From NCBI RefSeq assembly GCF_014205155.1, contig NZ_JACHMX010000001.1, positions 7,688,001 through 7,752,000 of the forward strand: DNA of 64,000 nucleotides. Reading direction: 5' to 3'. Shown in pieces: positions 55,183 through 64,000 of the stretch. This DNA is from Amycolatopsis umgeniensis. Lineage in GTDB: Bacteria; Actinomycetota; Actinomycetes; Mycobacteriales; Pseudonocardiaceae. The position numbers and the translations under genes are program-made. The notes below the pieces were generated by a model. It searched no databases and was not told where the DNA came from. It saw only the letters and a program-made list of their open reading frames with translations. Each line of letters begins with the position of its first letter. Position 1 is the stretch's first letter.

Positions 55183-57073
55183 CCACGAGCAGGTTGTAGC
55201 CGAACATCTGGTGCAGCGTGATGCCGGGCAGCACCTCCGGGCCGGTCGCGCCGCCCAGCAGCAGCACGGCCATCAGCCCGGTGGCCGCGCCGACGAACGC
55301 GAGCAGGAGTTCGTGCACCAGCCCGGTGACGACGTCGCGGTCGCGTTCGTCGGAGAACAGCCGGACGTTGACCGAAAGCCTGCCCCGCTCCAGCGCGTTG
55401 CCGATCCGGTCGACGCGACGGGGCAGGCGGCGCAGCACCGGCAGGAGCGCCATCAGTTCGTTGGTGGCGGTGGAGCGCAACGACTCCGGCCGCAGTCCGG
55501 CACCCACTTGTTCGGCGGCGTAGGCGCGGGATTCGACGACGATGTTGAATCCCGGCGCCAGCGCGGCCAGTGTTCCCTCCAAAGTGGCCAGTGCGCGGAA
55601 CACCGCGGCGATCGGCGGGGGCACGCTGAGCCGGAAGTCGGCGATCACGCGGAACAGGTCGGTGAACATGTCCAGATCCGGCGCCTGCCCGTGGTTGAAA
55701 TGCTTGGCCACCAAGGCGCCCAGTGCTCGTTCCAGCCGTTGCTCCTCGATCTCGTCCGGCCGGTCGACGATCTCGAGCAGGCCGTCGCGCAACGCGGCCG
55801 GGTCGCCGCGGTCGAGGGCGAGGATGAGGTTCTGCAATCCGCCGCGCAGTCCCGAGTCGAGCCGTCCGACGGAGCCGAAGTCGAGCAGGCCCAGCCTGCC
55901 GTCGGTGAGCAGCAGGACGTTGCCGGGATGCGGGTCGGCGTGGAAGACGCCGCTGCCCATCACCTGGCCGAGGACGCAGCGCAGCATCGATCGCGCGAGC
56001 TTGGCCCGTTCGGCGGCCGGGACCTGCTCCTTGGCAGCGGCGAGCGGCTTGCCGTCGAGGCGCCGCATCACCAGGACACGCTCGGTGGACAGTTCTTTGT
56101 GGACGGTCGGGAGGGCGACCTCGGTGCCGGGGTAGGCGGCGGCGACCGCTTCGATGTTCCTGGCTTCGGTCCGGAAATCGAGTTCCTCGACCAGTGCGTC
56201 GGCGAAGCCGTCGGCGAGGTCGACGACGCCGAGCGAGCGTGCCCAGCCGGCACGCTGGTCCAGCGCGGCCGCGACCCGGCGGACGATGTCGAGATCCCGG
56301 TCGACCAGCGACTGCACGCCGGGCCGTTGCACCTTGACGACGACTTCCTGCCCGTCGCGCAGCTTCGCGCGGTAGACCTGCGCGATCGACGCGGCCGCGA
56401 TCGGTGCCGGGTCGAACTCGGCGAAGATCTCGTCCGGGTCGCCGCCCAGTTCCTCCCGCAGCACGGTCGCGACCTCGTCGGCGTCGGCGAACGCGACCTG
56501 GTCCTGGAGTTTGCTCAGTTCGTCGATGAACACCGGCGGGAGCAGATCCGACCGGGTCGAGAGCAACTGGCCGAGCTTCACGAACGTCACGCCGCCCTCC
56601 TCCAGCGCGCGCCGCAGCGAACGCGCCAGTTTGGCGTGCCGGACCTGGGCGAGGCCGGATTCGCGGCGGCCGGTGAGGTAGCGGCCGAGGCCGTGTTTGA
56701 TCGCGATCCGGGTGATCTGCGAGTACCGCCGTGTCCTGGCGGCGCGGCGGCGCAGGGAACGGATCCTGCCGATCAGCCCGAGGCCGGAGCCCGACGGGAG
56801 GACGAACTCCGCGACGAACAGGAACATCAGTGTCGCGAGGAAAGCGCCGCCCGCCACCGGGATGATCAGCCCGGCGAAGGCGCCGCCGCTCGCGTACATC
56901 GGGGTGGGGAACGCGCTGAGGATGCCGCCCGCGACGAGCCAGCCGAAACCCGCGGCGCAGAACGCGCGCACCACGCCGATCCGCACTCCCAGCACGCGGC
57001 GGGCGGCGACCACGAGCGGCCACAGCATGAGCGCGTAGACGGGCAGGGTGAGCAGGCCGAGCAGCAGGTTCAT
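55106..57073 (-). CDS. ABC1/UbiB-type atypical kinase
   Basis: 655 residues. The N-terminal 95 and the C-terminal region (about 600-645) are hydrophobic helices. The kinase core has FVKLGQLLSTRSDLLP (KxGQ motif), AAASIAQVYRAKL (Ala-rich loop), VVVKVQRPG (Lys), GVFHADPHPGN and LLDFGSVG. The UbiB/ABC1 family supports lipid or quinone biosynthesis through ATPase activity. The N-terminal membrane domain is longer than in E. coli UbiB. It is tandem with the MFS gene 13 nt upstream. Confidence 0.88.
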   Translation of the reverse strand: MNLLLGLLTLPVYALMLWPLVVAARRVLGVRIGVVRAFCAAGFGWLVAGGILSAFPTPMYASGGAFAGLIIPVAGGAFLATLMFLFVAEFVLPSGSGLGLIGRIRSLRRRAARTRRYSQITRIAIKHGLGRYLTGRRESGLAQVRHAKLARSLRRALEEGGVTFVKLGQLLSTRSDLLPPVFIDELSKLQDQVAFADADEVATVLREELGGDPDEIFAEFDPAPIAAASIAQVYRAKLRDGQEVVVKVQRPGVQSLVDRDLDIVRRVAAALDQRAGWARSLGVVDLADGFADALVEELDFRTEARNIEAVAAAYPGTEVALPTVHKELSTERVLVMRRLDGKPLAAAKEQVPAAERAKLARSMLRCVLGQVMGSGVFHADPHPGNVLLLTDGRLGLLDFGSVGRLDSGLRGGLQNLILALDRGDPAALRDGLLEIVDRPDEIEEQRLERALGALVAKHFNHGQAPDLDMFTDLFRVIADFRLSVPPPIAAVFRALATLEGTLAALAPGFNIVVESRAYAAEQVGAGLRPESLRSTATNELMALLPVLRRLPRRVDRIGNALERGRLSVNVRLFSDERDRDVVTGLVHELLLAFVGAATGLMAVLLLGGATGPEVLPGITLHQMFGYNLLVVSALVGLRLLFVVFRRTGQRSRSPR

Positions 57074-57086
57074 GCCGATGAGGACA

Positions 57087-58304
57087 TCACGCGCAGCCCG
57101 CGCGGGATTCCCGCTCGGGCGGGACGGAACTCACCCTTGAGAGGGAACGGACCCCGAAGTTGTAGGTAGTGGTCGCCTCCCTCGGTGCGAACAGGACGCC
57201 GAGGACGGCCGTCGCGGCCGCCGCGAGGAAACCGGCACGAAGGTCGATGAGATCGCCGAGGAAACCGATGAGCGGTGCTCCGACAGCCTGGCCGAGTGCC
57301 AGCATGAGGAAGGCGACGCCGACACCGAACGCGGGCGACGACGGGTAGGCCCTGGTGCCCCAGAGGATCAGCACGCCGGTCAGTCCGATGTAGACGGCTC
57401 CGAACAGTGCCGCCGCGATGATGAGCGCCGGGAGCGACCGGGTGGCGAGGGCGAAGAGCGCCGTGGCGACGCCGAACAGGATCATCCCCGCCGACCAGGC
57501 CCGGCGCAGCCCCGCCCGCGAGGTCAGTTCGGCGGTGAACGCGCCTGCCAGGCCGACAGCGCCGAGGACGATCCACACCACCGTCGAGGCGGTCTCGTCC
57601 AGTCCGCCGATGCTCACGGCGATGTCCCGGCCGAACGTCCAGATCGCCGCGCTGGCCAGGCCGAGTGTCGCGGCGGCGGGCAGGAGCCGTCCGGTGGCGG
57701 GCGGGAACAGCGGCACCGGCAGGCCGCTCTTCCGTTCTCCCTTGACCGGCGGCACGATGCGGGCGATCCACAGGGTCACCAGCGCCGAGGCCGCGGCGAA
57801 GGCCCACCAAGCCAGCCGCCAGTCACCGATCGCGAGCAGGGAGACCGGGCCGGAGATCAGCACGCCGAGCCCGGTCCCGGCGTTCACCACGGACTGGGCG
57901 CGGTCGCGGCGATTCGCGCGGACGACGCGTGAGACCGCGTCGGCGAGTGAAGGGGAGGCCAGACCGGTGCTGGCCCCGGCGAGGACGACGCCGAGCGCGA
58001 GGACGGCGGCGTTCGGTGCGGCGGCGATCAGGGCGGTCCCCGCGGTGGCGGCCGTCCCGGCGGCGAGCGCCCCCGCTCGCGCGCCCCAGCGCGCCGTGAT
58101 GGCGGTCGAGGCGACGACGGCGAGGCAGTACGCGACGTAGCTGCCCGCCGCGATGGCGCCGAGAGTGCCGCCGTCGAGGCCGAACTCCGTCCGGAGTGTC
58201 GGCGCGAAGAGGCCGTACGCGTACCTCGCGAGTCCGTAGGAGACCGCGATCAGCGACAACCCGGCCGCGGTGAGCGTCAGCTCGCGTTTGTACGAAGAAA
58301 CCAT
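57087..58304 (-). CDS. MFS transporter, YbfB-like
   Basis: 405 residues, twelve membrane helices. SYGLARYAYGLFAPTLRTEFGLDGGTLGAIAAGSY is the start region of the YbfB-like branch (split here across its loop). RDRAQSVVNAGTGLGVLISGP is the fourth-to-fifth helix region. It probably exports a toxic compound. It is divergent from a TetR gene with a perfect operator in between, so it is probably the TetR target. Confidence 0.85.
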   Translation of the reverse strand: MVSSYKRELTLTAAGLSLIAVSYGLARYAYGLFAPTLRTEFGLDGGTLGAIAAGSYVAYCLAVVASTAITARWGARAGALAAGTAATAGTALIAAAPNAAVLALGVVLAGASTGLASPSLADAVSRVVRANRRDRAQSVVNAGTGLGVLISGPVSLLAIGDWRLAWWAFAAASALVTLWIARIVPPVKGERKSGLPVPLFPPATGRLLPAAATLGLASAAIWTFGRDIAVSIGGLDETASTVVWIVLGAVGLAGAFTAELTSRAGLRRAWSAGMILFGVATALFALATRSLPALIIAAALFGAVYIGLTGVLILWGTRAYPSSPAFGVGVAFLMLALGQAVGAPLIGFLGDLIDLRAGFLAAAATAVLGVLFAPREATTTYNFGVRSLSRVSSVPPERESRAGCA

Positions 58305-58320
58305 CAGCTCTCCTCCAGGG

Positions 58321-58338
58321 GTATACCGGTCGGTATAC
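58321..58338. promoter_or_regulatory. TetR operator and promoter elements
   Basis: GTATACCG-GT-CGGTATAC is a perfect 8-2-8 palindrome 16 nt upstream of the MFS start codon. TATACT/TATACC in it could serve as -10 elements in both directions. It is the strongest operator candidate for the adjacent TetR protein. Confidence 0.65.
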
Positions 58339-58372
58339 TTCGGGAGTGTTCCCGCATTTCGCGCTCAGGTCA

Positions 58373-58387
58373 ACCGATCGGTATAGT
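58373..58387 (+). promoter_or_regulatory. Second half-operator and -10 of the tetR gene
   Basis: ACCGATCGGT (58373-58382) repeats the core of the main operator. TATAGT (58382-58387) ends 6 nt before the tetR ATG, which fits a -10 box of a leaderless transcript under autoregulation. Confidence 0.5.
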
Positions 58388-58393
58388 CGAGGC

Positions 58394-58963
58394 ATGCTGA
58401 CACCGGCAGGCGAGCGCGTCTTGAGCGCGGCGAGCACGTTGTTCTACCGAGACGGTCTGAACGCCGTGGGCGTCGCGGCGATCGCCGAGGCCGCCGGCGT
58501 CACGAAGAAGACGCTGTACGCGTGCTTCGGATCGAAGACGGACCTTACGGTCGCGTACTTGCGAAGCCGTCACGACATTTGGTGGGCGTACCTCGAACAG
58601 CGGCTGGCGGAGGCCGGCACGCCTCGGGCGCTGACGGTCTTCGACGCCTACGTCGATCACCCGAAGCTCGGGAGCGACAGGGGGTGCGCGTTCCTCAACG
58701 CGGCCGCCGAACTGCCCGCCGGGCATCCCGGCCTCGACGTGATCCGGCGGCACAAGGCGGCGGTGCGGGCGAAGTTCGCCGAACTCCTCCGCGAGGACGC
58801 CCCGGGTGCCGCCGATCCGAACCGGCTCGCGGAGCAGCTCTTCCTCTTGCTGGAAGGCGCTGTCGCGCACACCGGTATCGACGGGGACGCGCACCGGGTC
58901 ACCCTGGCGAGGGAGATCGCGCAGATACTGCTGAGGGATCCGCGCGAGTCGGGCACACGCTAG
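58394..58963 (+). CDS. TetR-family repressor
   Basis: 189 residues from ATG 58394. The helix-turn-helix is GVAAIAEAAGVTKKTLYACFGSKTDL (residues about 27-52). The C-terminal ligand domain includes CAFLNAAAELPAGHPGLDVIRRHK. It likely represses the divergent MFS gene and itself through the operators at 58321 and 58373. The two-component genes begin 9 nt after its stop. Confidence 0.92.
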   Translation: MLTPAGERVLSAASTLFYRDGLNAVGVAAIAEAAGVTKKTLYACFGSKTDLTVAYLRSRHDIWWAYLEQRLAEAGTPRALTVFDAYVDHPKLGSDRGCAFLNAAAELPAGHPGLDVIRRHKAAVRAKFAELLREDAPGAADPNRLAEQLFLLLEGAVAHTGIDGDAHRVTLAREIAQILLRDPRESGTR

Positions 58964-58972
58964 AAAGAGCGC

Positions 58973-60202
58973 ATGCGACTTTTCGGCCCGCTCGTCGACC
59001 GGGCGACCTACCGGCGGTGGGTGTACTTCATCCTCGGCGGTGCCCTCAGCGTGCCGTATCTGCTCTTCGCCGCCATCGTGGTGCCGTCGCTGCTGCCGCT
59101 CGTCGTGACGATGGGGCGTGGCGTCGTCATCGGGATGATCACCGTCGTCCTGGTGATGATCGCGTCGTCGTTCATCCCCGCCGTCCGGGTACTGGAGGGA
59201 GCGGCCGTCCGGGAACTGCTGGACGACCCGGTGCCGGGGGTGACGTTCGGGCCGGCGGGGAGCTGGCCCGTCCGGCTGCGGTCGAGCGCGATGTTCCTGC
59301 TGCACGTGGGCACCGGCTGTGTCGTCAGCCTGGTGAGTTTGCTGGTCCCGGTCGGCTTCGGGTTCTCCGTCGCGGCGCCGTTCACCGGCCGGATCACACT
59401 GTCCACAGAAGACCCGATCGTGGTGCCGAAGGGCTGGGCGAGCGCCTGGATCCCGGTGGCGTTCCTGCTCGGCCTCGTCGCGCTGGCGTACGTCGTCTGG
59501 GTGGCCGGTGCGGTGCTGACCCGCATCGCCAGGAGCCTGTTGGGTGTCTCGGCCGCCGAGCGGATCGCCCAGCTGGAGAAACGCACCGAGCAGCTCGCGG
59601 AACGCAACCGGCTGGCGCGGGAGTTGCATGACTCGGTCGGGCACGCGCTGAGCGTCGTGACCATCCAGGCGGGGGCCGCGCGCCGGACGCTGAGATCCGA
59701 TCCGGACTTCACCGAACAGGCGCTCGCCGCGATCGAGGACTCCGCCCGTGCCGCGCTGGACGATCTCGACCACGTACTCGGACTGCTGCGCGAGGAGGCG
59801 TCGTCACGGGCGCCGCAGTCGGGGCTGGCGGAGCTGTCCGCGCTGGTCGAGGCCACCCGGCTGGCGGGCGCCGAAGTGACGGCGGAGGTGCGGGGCGAAC
59901 CGTCGTCGGTGCCGCCGGTTGTCTCGCGTGAGGCCTACCGGATCCTGCAGGAATGCCTGACGAACGCGTTGCGGCACGCCGGTAAGGTGCCGGTGACGGT
60001 GCTCGTCGACGCCGCTCCGGACCTGTTGCGGCTGCGGGTGGCCAACCCGCTCGGCGCCGCGGCGCCGTCGCGGGACGGGGGTGGCCGGGGACTGCGGGGA
60101 ATGACGGAACGGGTGGAAGTGCTGGGAGGCACGATCACGGCGGGCCGCGCGGACGGATTCTGGAAGGTCGAGGTGGCGGTGCCATGGGGGAAACGGCGAT
60201 GA
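58973..60202 (+). CDS. NarL-type sensor histidine kinase
   Basis: 409 residues. The N-terminal 200 residues carry about four to five membrane helices. A coiled linker (ERIAQLEKRTEQLAERN) leads to HisKA_3 with His219 in ARELHDSVGHALSVVTI, then an HATPase domain (YRILQECLTNALRHAG, GRGLRGMTERVEVLGG). It phosphorylates the response regulator encoded next, with which it overlaps by 4 nt. Confidence 0.94.
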   Translation: MRLFGPLVDRATYRRWVYFILGGALSVPYLLFAAIVVPSLLPLVVTMGRGVVIGMITVVLVMIASSFIPAVRVLEGAAVRELLDDPVPGVTFGPAGSWPVRLRSSAMFLLHVGTGCVVSLVSLLVPVGFGFSVAAPFTGRITLSTEDPIVVPKGWASAWIPVAFLLGLVALAYVVWVAGAVLTRIARSLLGVSAAERIAQLEKRTEQLAERNRLARELHDSVGHALSVVTIQAGAARRTLRSDPDFTEQALAAIEDSARAALDDLDHVLGLLREEASSRAPQSGLAELSALVEATRLAGAEVTAEVRGEPSSVPPVVSREAYRILQECLTNALRHAGKVPVTVLVDAAPDLLRLRVANPLGAAAPSRDGGGRGLRGMTERVEVLGGTITAGRADGFWKVEVAVPWGKRR

Positions 60203-60852
60203 GCATCGGGGTGTTGCTGGTCGACGACGAACAGCTGATCCGGGCGGGGCTGCGGGCGATCGTCGCCTCCGAGCCGGATCTGGAGGTCGTCGGCGAGGCG
60301 TCCGACGGCGCCGAGGTGCCGGGGCTGGTCTCGCGGTTCAAACCCGACGTCGTGCTGATGGACGTCCGGATGCCCTCGATCGACGGGATCCGCGCGACCA
60401 CGCATTTGATGTCCACAATGGACAATCCGCCGAAGGTGATCGTGGTGACCACCTTCGAAAACGACGACTACGTCTACGACGCCCTGCTCGCGGGCGCGAG
60501 TGGTTTTCTGCTGAAGCGGACAAGGCCCGAGGAGATCGTCGCGGCGATCCGCACGGTCGCGGCTGGGGAGTCGTTGCTGTTCCCGGCCGCGATCCGGCGG
60601 CTGGCCGCGCAGCAGGCGAACCGGGGCCCGCAGGACGGCCTCGCCGGCGCCGGGCTCACCGAACGCGAACGCGAGGTGCTGCGGCTGATGGCGGGCGGAT
60701 TGTCCAATGTGGAGATCGCGGGCGAGCTGTACCTCGGTGTGCAGACGGTGAAGACGCATGTCGGGAACGTCCTGGCGAAACTCGGCGCGAGGGACCGGAC
60801 ACAAGCGGTGATCAAGGCCTACGACACCGGTTTCGTCACACCGGCGGGCTGA
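60199..60852 (+). CDS. NarL/FixJ-type response regulator
   Basis: 217 residues from ATG 60199 (GGGGGAA before it; ATG 60184 is less likely). The receiver domain has the acidic pair VDDEQ and phospho-acceptor Asp55 in VLMDVRMPS. The LuxR-type helix-turn-helix is LTEREREVLRLMAGGLSNVEIAGEL (about 155-180) followed by VKTHVGNVLAKLGARDRTQAV. It is the partner of the kinase at 58973. Its targets are unknown. Confidence 0.95.
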   Translation: MSIGVLLVDDEQLIRAGLRAIVASEPDLEVVGEASDGAEVPGLVSRFKPDVVLMDVRMPSIDGIRATTHLMSTMDNPPKVIVVTTFENDDYVYDALLAGASGFLLKRTRPEEIVAAIRTVAAGESLLFPAAIRRLAAQQANRGPQDGLAGAGLTEREREVLRLMAGGLSNVEIAGELYLGVQTVKTHVGNVLAKLGARDRTQAVIKAYDTGFVTPAG

Positions 60853-60870
60853 TCGCGGTAGGGTTCGTGA

Positions 60871-61908
60871 GTGGACACCAACGTCAACCGTCGCCGGATG
60901 CTGGGGCTGGGCACGGTCGCCGCCGCGGGTGCGGTACTCGGGACAACACACGTCGCTCAAGCCGCCGAAGAGTCCGAATCGGACACTGCCGCCGCGAACG
61001 CTTCGGCCGCCGCGCGCCGGATTTCCCAGGTCTACGCCAGGGAAACCGCGAAGGCGGGAGGCACCTGGTCGTCTCACGTCAGCGTCGCGGACTCCGACGG
61101 GAACCTGGTCACCGCCGTCTCCGAGCGGGCCGACGCGGTGGTCGAGGCCTACAGCGTCAACAAGATCGCGGTCGCCACCGCGGTACTCGACAAGATCGAC
61201 CGCGGACTGCTCACTTTGGACCAGCGCGTCGACGTCACGGCCGACATCGTCATCAAGGACACCGACGGGATCTTCGCCCTGGACGGCGCGTACCCGAGTT
61301 CGGTGACGCTCGGGCACGCGATGGCCGCGCTGCTGACGCTGTCCGACAACACCGCCGTCCGGTTGTGCGGGCTGGTCTGCCCCTCGGCGGAGGTCAACGA
61401 GATCCTGCGCGGCAAGGGTTTCGTGCACACCCAGGTGGTCCCGGTGGCGAACCCGAACCGCTTCTTCCTCGGCAAGACGACCCCGGCCGAGACGCATACG
61501 CTGCTGCGGAAACTGGTCGGCGGGACACTGCTTTCGGCGAAGTCCACCGAGTACCTGCTGAACATCCTGCGTTCGCTGAGCGCGTTCACCGACGGGGTGC
61601 GGCTGGGCCTGACCTCGGCCGAGCGGCTGCGGGTCGCCACGAAGGCGGGCTGGTTCAACGACGGCCGCAACGAGGCCGGGGTGATGTTCAGCGCGGACGG
61701 CAAGCCGATCCTGACCTACTCGCTCTTCGCTTCCGGCGTTTTCGCGGGCGACCCTGCGGTCACCAAAGACGACTACGCCGCGACGCACCCGGCGCTGAAA
61801 GCGCGGGCGAAGCTCGGGAAGACGATGTTCCGTTCGGTCGAGAAGCTGACAGCGACCACGGCCCGCACCTACGCGGCCGCTCCGTACCGGGCCACCAACG
61901 GCGGCTGA
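60871..61908 (+). CDS. Tat-exported class A beta-lactamase-like serine hydrolase
   Basis: 345 residues from GTG 60871. The Tat motif NRRRMLGLG is followed by a hydrophobic stretch and AQAA. The active-site elements are SVNK (in AYSVNKIAVA) as SxxK, SDN (TLSDNTA), and KAG in place of KTG (VATKAGWFNDGRNEAG). The usual omega-loop Glu-x-x-Leu-Asn is not apparent, so resistance activity is uncertain; a peptidoglycan or ester hydrolase role is possible. It lies 18 nt after the response regulator. Confidence 0.8.
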   Translation: MDTNVNRRRMLGLGTVAAAGAVLGTTHVAQAAEESESDTAAANASAAARRISQVYARETAKAGGTWSSHVSVADSDGNLVTAVSERADAVVEAYSVNKIAVATAVLDKIDRGLLTLDQRVDVTADIVIKDTDGIFALDGAYPSSVTLGHAMAALLTLSDNTAVRLCGLVCPSAEVNEILRGKGFVHTQVVPVANPNRFFLGKTTPAETHTLLRKLVGGTLLSAKSTEYLLNILRSLSAFTDGVRLGLTSAERLRVATKAGWFNDGRNEAGVMFSADGKPILTYSLFASGVFAGDPAVTKDDYAATHPALKARAKLGKTMFRSVEKLTATTARTYAAAPYRATNGG

Positions 61909-61945
61909 GGTGTCGTGTCCGGCGCCTCGTACGGTCGGCGCTCAT

Positions 61946-61998
61946 GTCGCGAAAGCCACTTTCGGGACATCAGACGTCGCGAAAGTGGCTTTCGCGAC
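61946..61998. terminator. Palindrome, GTCGCGAAAG family, between convergent genes
   Basis: The arms 61946-61968 and 61976-61998 (GTCGCGAAAGCCACTTTCG type) pair with one mismatch around ATCAGAC. It starts 37 nt past the beta-lactamase-like stop and is one of two related palindromes before cysNC. Confidence 0.65.
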
Positions 61999-62034
61999 AA
62001 GCCCCTGGCGGCACCGAGCCGCCCGTCGGCCGAC

Positions 62035-62087
62035 GTTGCGAAAGCCACTTTCACAACGTTGAAGGTTGCGAAAGTGGCTTTCGCAAC
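62035..62087. terminator. Palindrome near-identical to 33805-33857
   Basis: The arms 62035-62057 and 62065-62087 pair with a single mismatch around GTTGAAG. The 53-nt element differs from 33805-33857 by one base although 28 kb away. It faces the end of cysNC (stop at 62142) and the upstream palindrome faces the beta-lactamase-like gene. Confidence 0.75.
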
Positions 62088-62141
62088 GTGCCTCGTCCCT
62101 CAACAGTCCACCGTGTCAGGTGATGCGGGAAGGGCTCAGAC

Positions 62142-63971
62142 CTACTCCAGGGTGGCGAGGATCAGCGCGGCCATCGACGCGGGGTCGCCGTTTTCCGGCC
62201 GTAGCACCAGATCCGGGTTCTCCGGCTGCTCATAGGGAGCGTCCACCCCGGTGAAGCCGCTGATCTCGCCCGCCCTCGCCTTCGCGTACATCCCCTTCGG
62301 ATCGCGGTCTTCGCAGACCTCGAGCGGGGTGTCGACGAAGACCTCGAGAAACGGCAGCCCGGCCGCCTCGTGTGCGGCGCGGGCGAGTTCGCGATCGGCT
62401 CGGTACGGGCTGATCAGCGAGACCACCGACACCACTCCGGCGTCGGCGAACAGCTTCGCGACCTCCGCGACGCGCCGGACGTTCTCGGCGCGGTCGGCCG
62501 GGCTGAAGCCGAGGTTCCCGTTGAGCCCGTGCCGGAGATTGTCGCCGTCCAGCAGATACGCGGGCCTGCCGGACCCGACCAGGCGCCGCTCCAGTTCGAC
62601 GGCCACACTCGACTTCCCGGACGCGGAAAGCCCGGTGAGCCAGACGGTGAGCCCCCGTGTCGCGCGTTCCGTCCTGGAGACCGCGGCGGTATGCCAGACG
62701 ACGTTCGACGCCGTCACACTCGGCCCGGTGATCATGCCCGCCGCGACCGTCGCCCCGGAATGTTCGTCGACGAGCAGGAAACCGCCGGTGGACCGGTTGC
62801 GGCGGTAGGAATCGAACAGCAGCGGCTGCCGTGCGCGCAGCCGGATGCGGCCGATCTCGTTGAGGGACAACGCTTTCGCTGTCTCGTCGCGGTGCAGGGT
62901 GGTGACGTCGAGCCGGTAGTCCAGGTCGCGGATCTCGGCCTTGGTCTCGCGGGTGGTGTGCCGTACGACGTAGCTCGCGCCGGGGGTGAGCGCGTGGTGT
63001 TCGGAGAACCAGCAGACCATCGCGTCGACGTCCCGGCCGGTGTGCGGCCGGTTGCCGGGACGGCAGATCAGATCACCGCGGCCGAGGTCGAGGTCGTCGG
63101 CGAGTTCGATCGTGACCGCCTGCGACGCGAAGGCTTCGGTGATCGTGGTGCCGCCCGGGCCCCAGATCGCGCGCACCGTCGTGGTGAAGCCGGACGGCAG
63201 CACGGTGACCTCGTCGCCGGGTTTGAACACCCCGCCCGCGACGGTGCCCGCGTAGCCTCGGAAGTCACGGCTGTGCTCCCGGATCACGTACTGCACCGGG
63301 AAACGCGCGTCGATGAGGTTGCGATCCGAGGCCACGTGCACCTGTTCGAGGTGATGCAGCAGGGAAGTGCCCTCGTACCAAGGCATACCGGCGCCCCGGT
63401 GCACGACGTTGTCGCCGTGCAGCGCCGACATCGGGATGAAGGTCAGGTCGTGGACCTGGAGTTTCATGGCGAAGCGGCGGAAGTCCTCACGGATCTCCTC
63501 GAAGCGCTCCCGGGACCAGCCGACGAGGTCCATCTTGTTGACGCACAACACCAGATGCGGGATGCCCAGGAGGCTCGCGAGGAACGCGTGCCGCCGCGAC
63601 TGTTCGAGTACGCCTTTGCGGGCGTCGATCAGGATCAGCGCGAGGTCCGCCGTGGACGCCCCGGTGACCATGTTGCGGGTGTACTGCACGTGCCCCGGGG
63701 TGTCGGCGATGATGAACTTCCGTTGAGGCGTCGCGAAATACCGATGGGCGACGTCGATCGTGATGCCCTGTTCGCGTTCGGCGCGCAGGCCGTCGGTGAG
63801 CAGCGCGAGGTTCGGATACGCCTCGCCGCGGGCGCGGCTGGTGCGCTCGATGGCTTCGAGCTGGTCGGTGAACACCGTCTTCGAATCGAACAGCAGACGG
63901 CCGATCAGGGTCGACTTCCCGTCGTCGACGCTGCCCGCTGTCGCGAGGCGGACCAGCTGTGAAGCGCCCAT
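62142..63971 (-). CDS. cysNC: Sulfate adenylyltransferase subunit 1 / adenylylsulfate kinase fusion (CysNC)
   Basis: 609 residues. Residues 1-420 are the CysN GTPase ([39 protein letters not shown]) with EF-Tu-like barrels. Residues about 435-609 are the APS kinase CysC ([56 protein letters not shown]). The two make APS and then PAPS from sulfate. The fusion is known from mycobacteria. It overlaps the cysD stop by 1 nt. Confidence 0.96.
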   Translation of the reverse strand: MGASQLVRLATAGSVDDGKSTLIGRLLFDSKTVFTDQLEAIERTSRARGEAYPNLALLTDGLRAEREQGITIDVAHRYFATPQRKFIIADTPGHVQYTRNMVTGASTADLALILIDARKGVLEQSRRHAFLASLLGIPHLVLCVNKMDLVGWSRERFEEIREDFRRFAMKLQVHDLTFIPMSALHGDNVVHRGAGMPWYEGTSLLHHLEQVHVASDRNLIDARFPVQYVIREHSRDFRGYAGTVAGGVFKPGDEVTVLPSGFTTTVRAIWGPGGTTITEAFASQAVTIELADDLDLGRGDLICRPGNRPHTGRDVDAMVCWFSEHHALTPGASYVVRHTTRETKAEIRDLDYRLDVTTLHRDETAKALSLNEIGRIRLRARQPLLFDSYRRNRSTGGFLLVDEHSGATVAAGMITGPSVTASNVVWHTAAVSRTERATRGLTVWLTGLSASGKSSVAVELERRLVGSGRPAYLLDGDNLRHGLNGNLGFSPADRAENVRRVAEVAKLFADAGVVSVVSLISPYRADRELARAAHEAAGLPFLEVFVDTPLEVCEDRDPKGMYAKARAGEISGFTGVDAPYEQPENPDLVLRPENGDPASMAALILATLE

Positions 63972-64000
63972 CAGAAGTAGCCTTCCTTCTTCCGGTCTTC
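63971..64000 (-). CDS. cysD: Sulfate adenylyltransferase subunit 2, last codons only
   Basis: The visible codons, read on the minus strand from the window edge, give EDRKKEGYF and then TGA (stop at 63971-63973). This C-terminus is typical of CysD, and cysD precedes cysN in this pathway. It is truncated by the window, not by a mutation. Confidence 0.75.
   Translation of the reverse strand, partial: EDRKKEGYF

Overview
The window is chromosomal DNA from a high-GC actinomycete. Supporting genes are RbpA, the actinobacterial HelD type, OpcA, two predicted F420-type reductases, an MptB-like lipoglycan mannosyltransferase, SufR-SufBDCSUT, and many GTG starts with 4-nt stop/start overlaps. Gene order from gap to sufT closely follows Mycobacterium tuberculosis Rv1436-Rv1466 (gap-pgk-tpi-secG; pgl-opcA-zwf-(pgi)-tal-tkt; ctaB; qor; ctaA-ABC-ABC-mptB; sufR-sufBDCSUT). 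The protein flavour and intergenic repeats suggest Pseudonocardiales, probably Amycolatopsis. The genus is an inference.

Layout. 1-4.3 kb: 3' part of a secreted sugar dehydrogenase with carbohydrate-binding and Fn3 modules, a flavin/F420 reductase, a small secreted protein and a divergent HTH-membrane-I36 fusion. 4.3-11.1 kb: a tight three-gene operon with the layout of a kleisin-KITE-SMC condensin (MukFEB/MksFEB/JetABC-like) and no nuclease partner, followed by a Phd/PIN toxin-antitoxin pair. 12-16.4 kb: accessory genes (AraC regulator, DDN-like reductase, LysE exporter, DUF1963-like protein, HTH_42 protein). 16.5-20.3 kb: lower glycolysis, secG and rbpA. 20.3-24.1 kb: an orphan histidine kinase, a P-loop ATPase/GNAT/HTH fusion and a small secreted protein. 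24.2-32.4 kb: minus-strand pentose-phosphate operon tkt-tal-pgi-zwf-opcA-pgl, divergent from ctaB. 33.9-41.1 kb: MFS exporter, HelD, FKBP lipoprotein, cold-shock-like protein, GNAT, quinone reductase, ATP-grasp. 41.2-46.9 kb: fatty-acid desaturase, heme A synthase, ABC exporter, MptB-like enzyme. 47.3-53.7 kb: Fe-S assembly operon with a SufR-type operator. 54-64 kb: small membrane protein, atypical S26 peptidase, ABC1 kinase, TetR/MFS pair, two-component system, Tat-exported beta-lactamase-like protein, and cysNC with the last codons of cysD.

Functionally, the core joins NADPH and pentose supply (zwf-opcA, pgl, tal, tkt), triose metabolism, heme O/A synthesis for cytochrome oxidase and Fe-S assembly, with RNA polymerase helpers (RbpA, HelD) between them.

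The most unusual non-coding content is two kinds of intergenic structure. First, about a dozen long palindromes lie mostly just past stop codons or between convergent genes, and they fall into a few sequence families. Second, three loci (33.7, 47.1 and 53.8 kb) hold arrays of a 12-nt core repeated every 21 nt (about 22 in one half-array), two or three copies in one orientation, a central spacer or hairpin, then three copies inverted. I know no name for these arrays. No tRNA, rRNA, CRISPR array or insertion sequence was seen.
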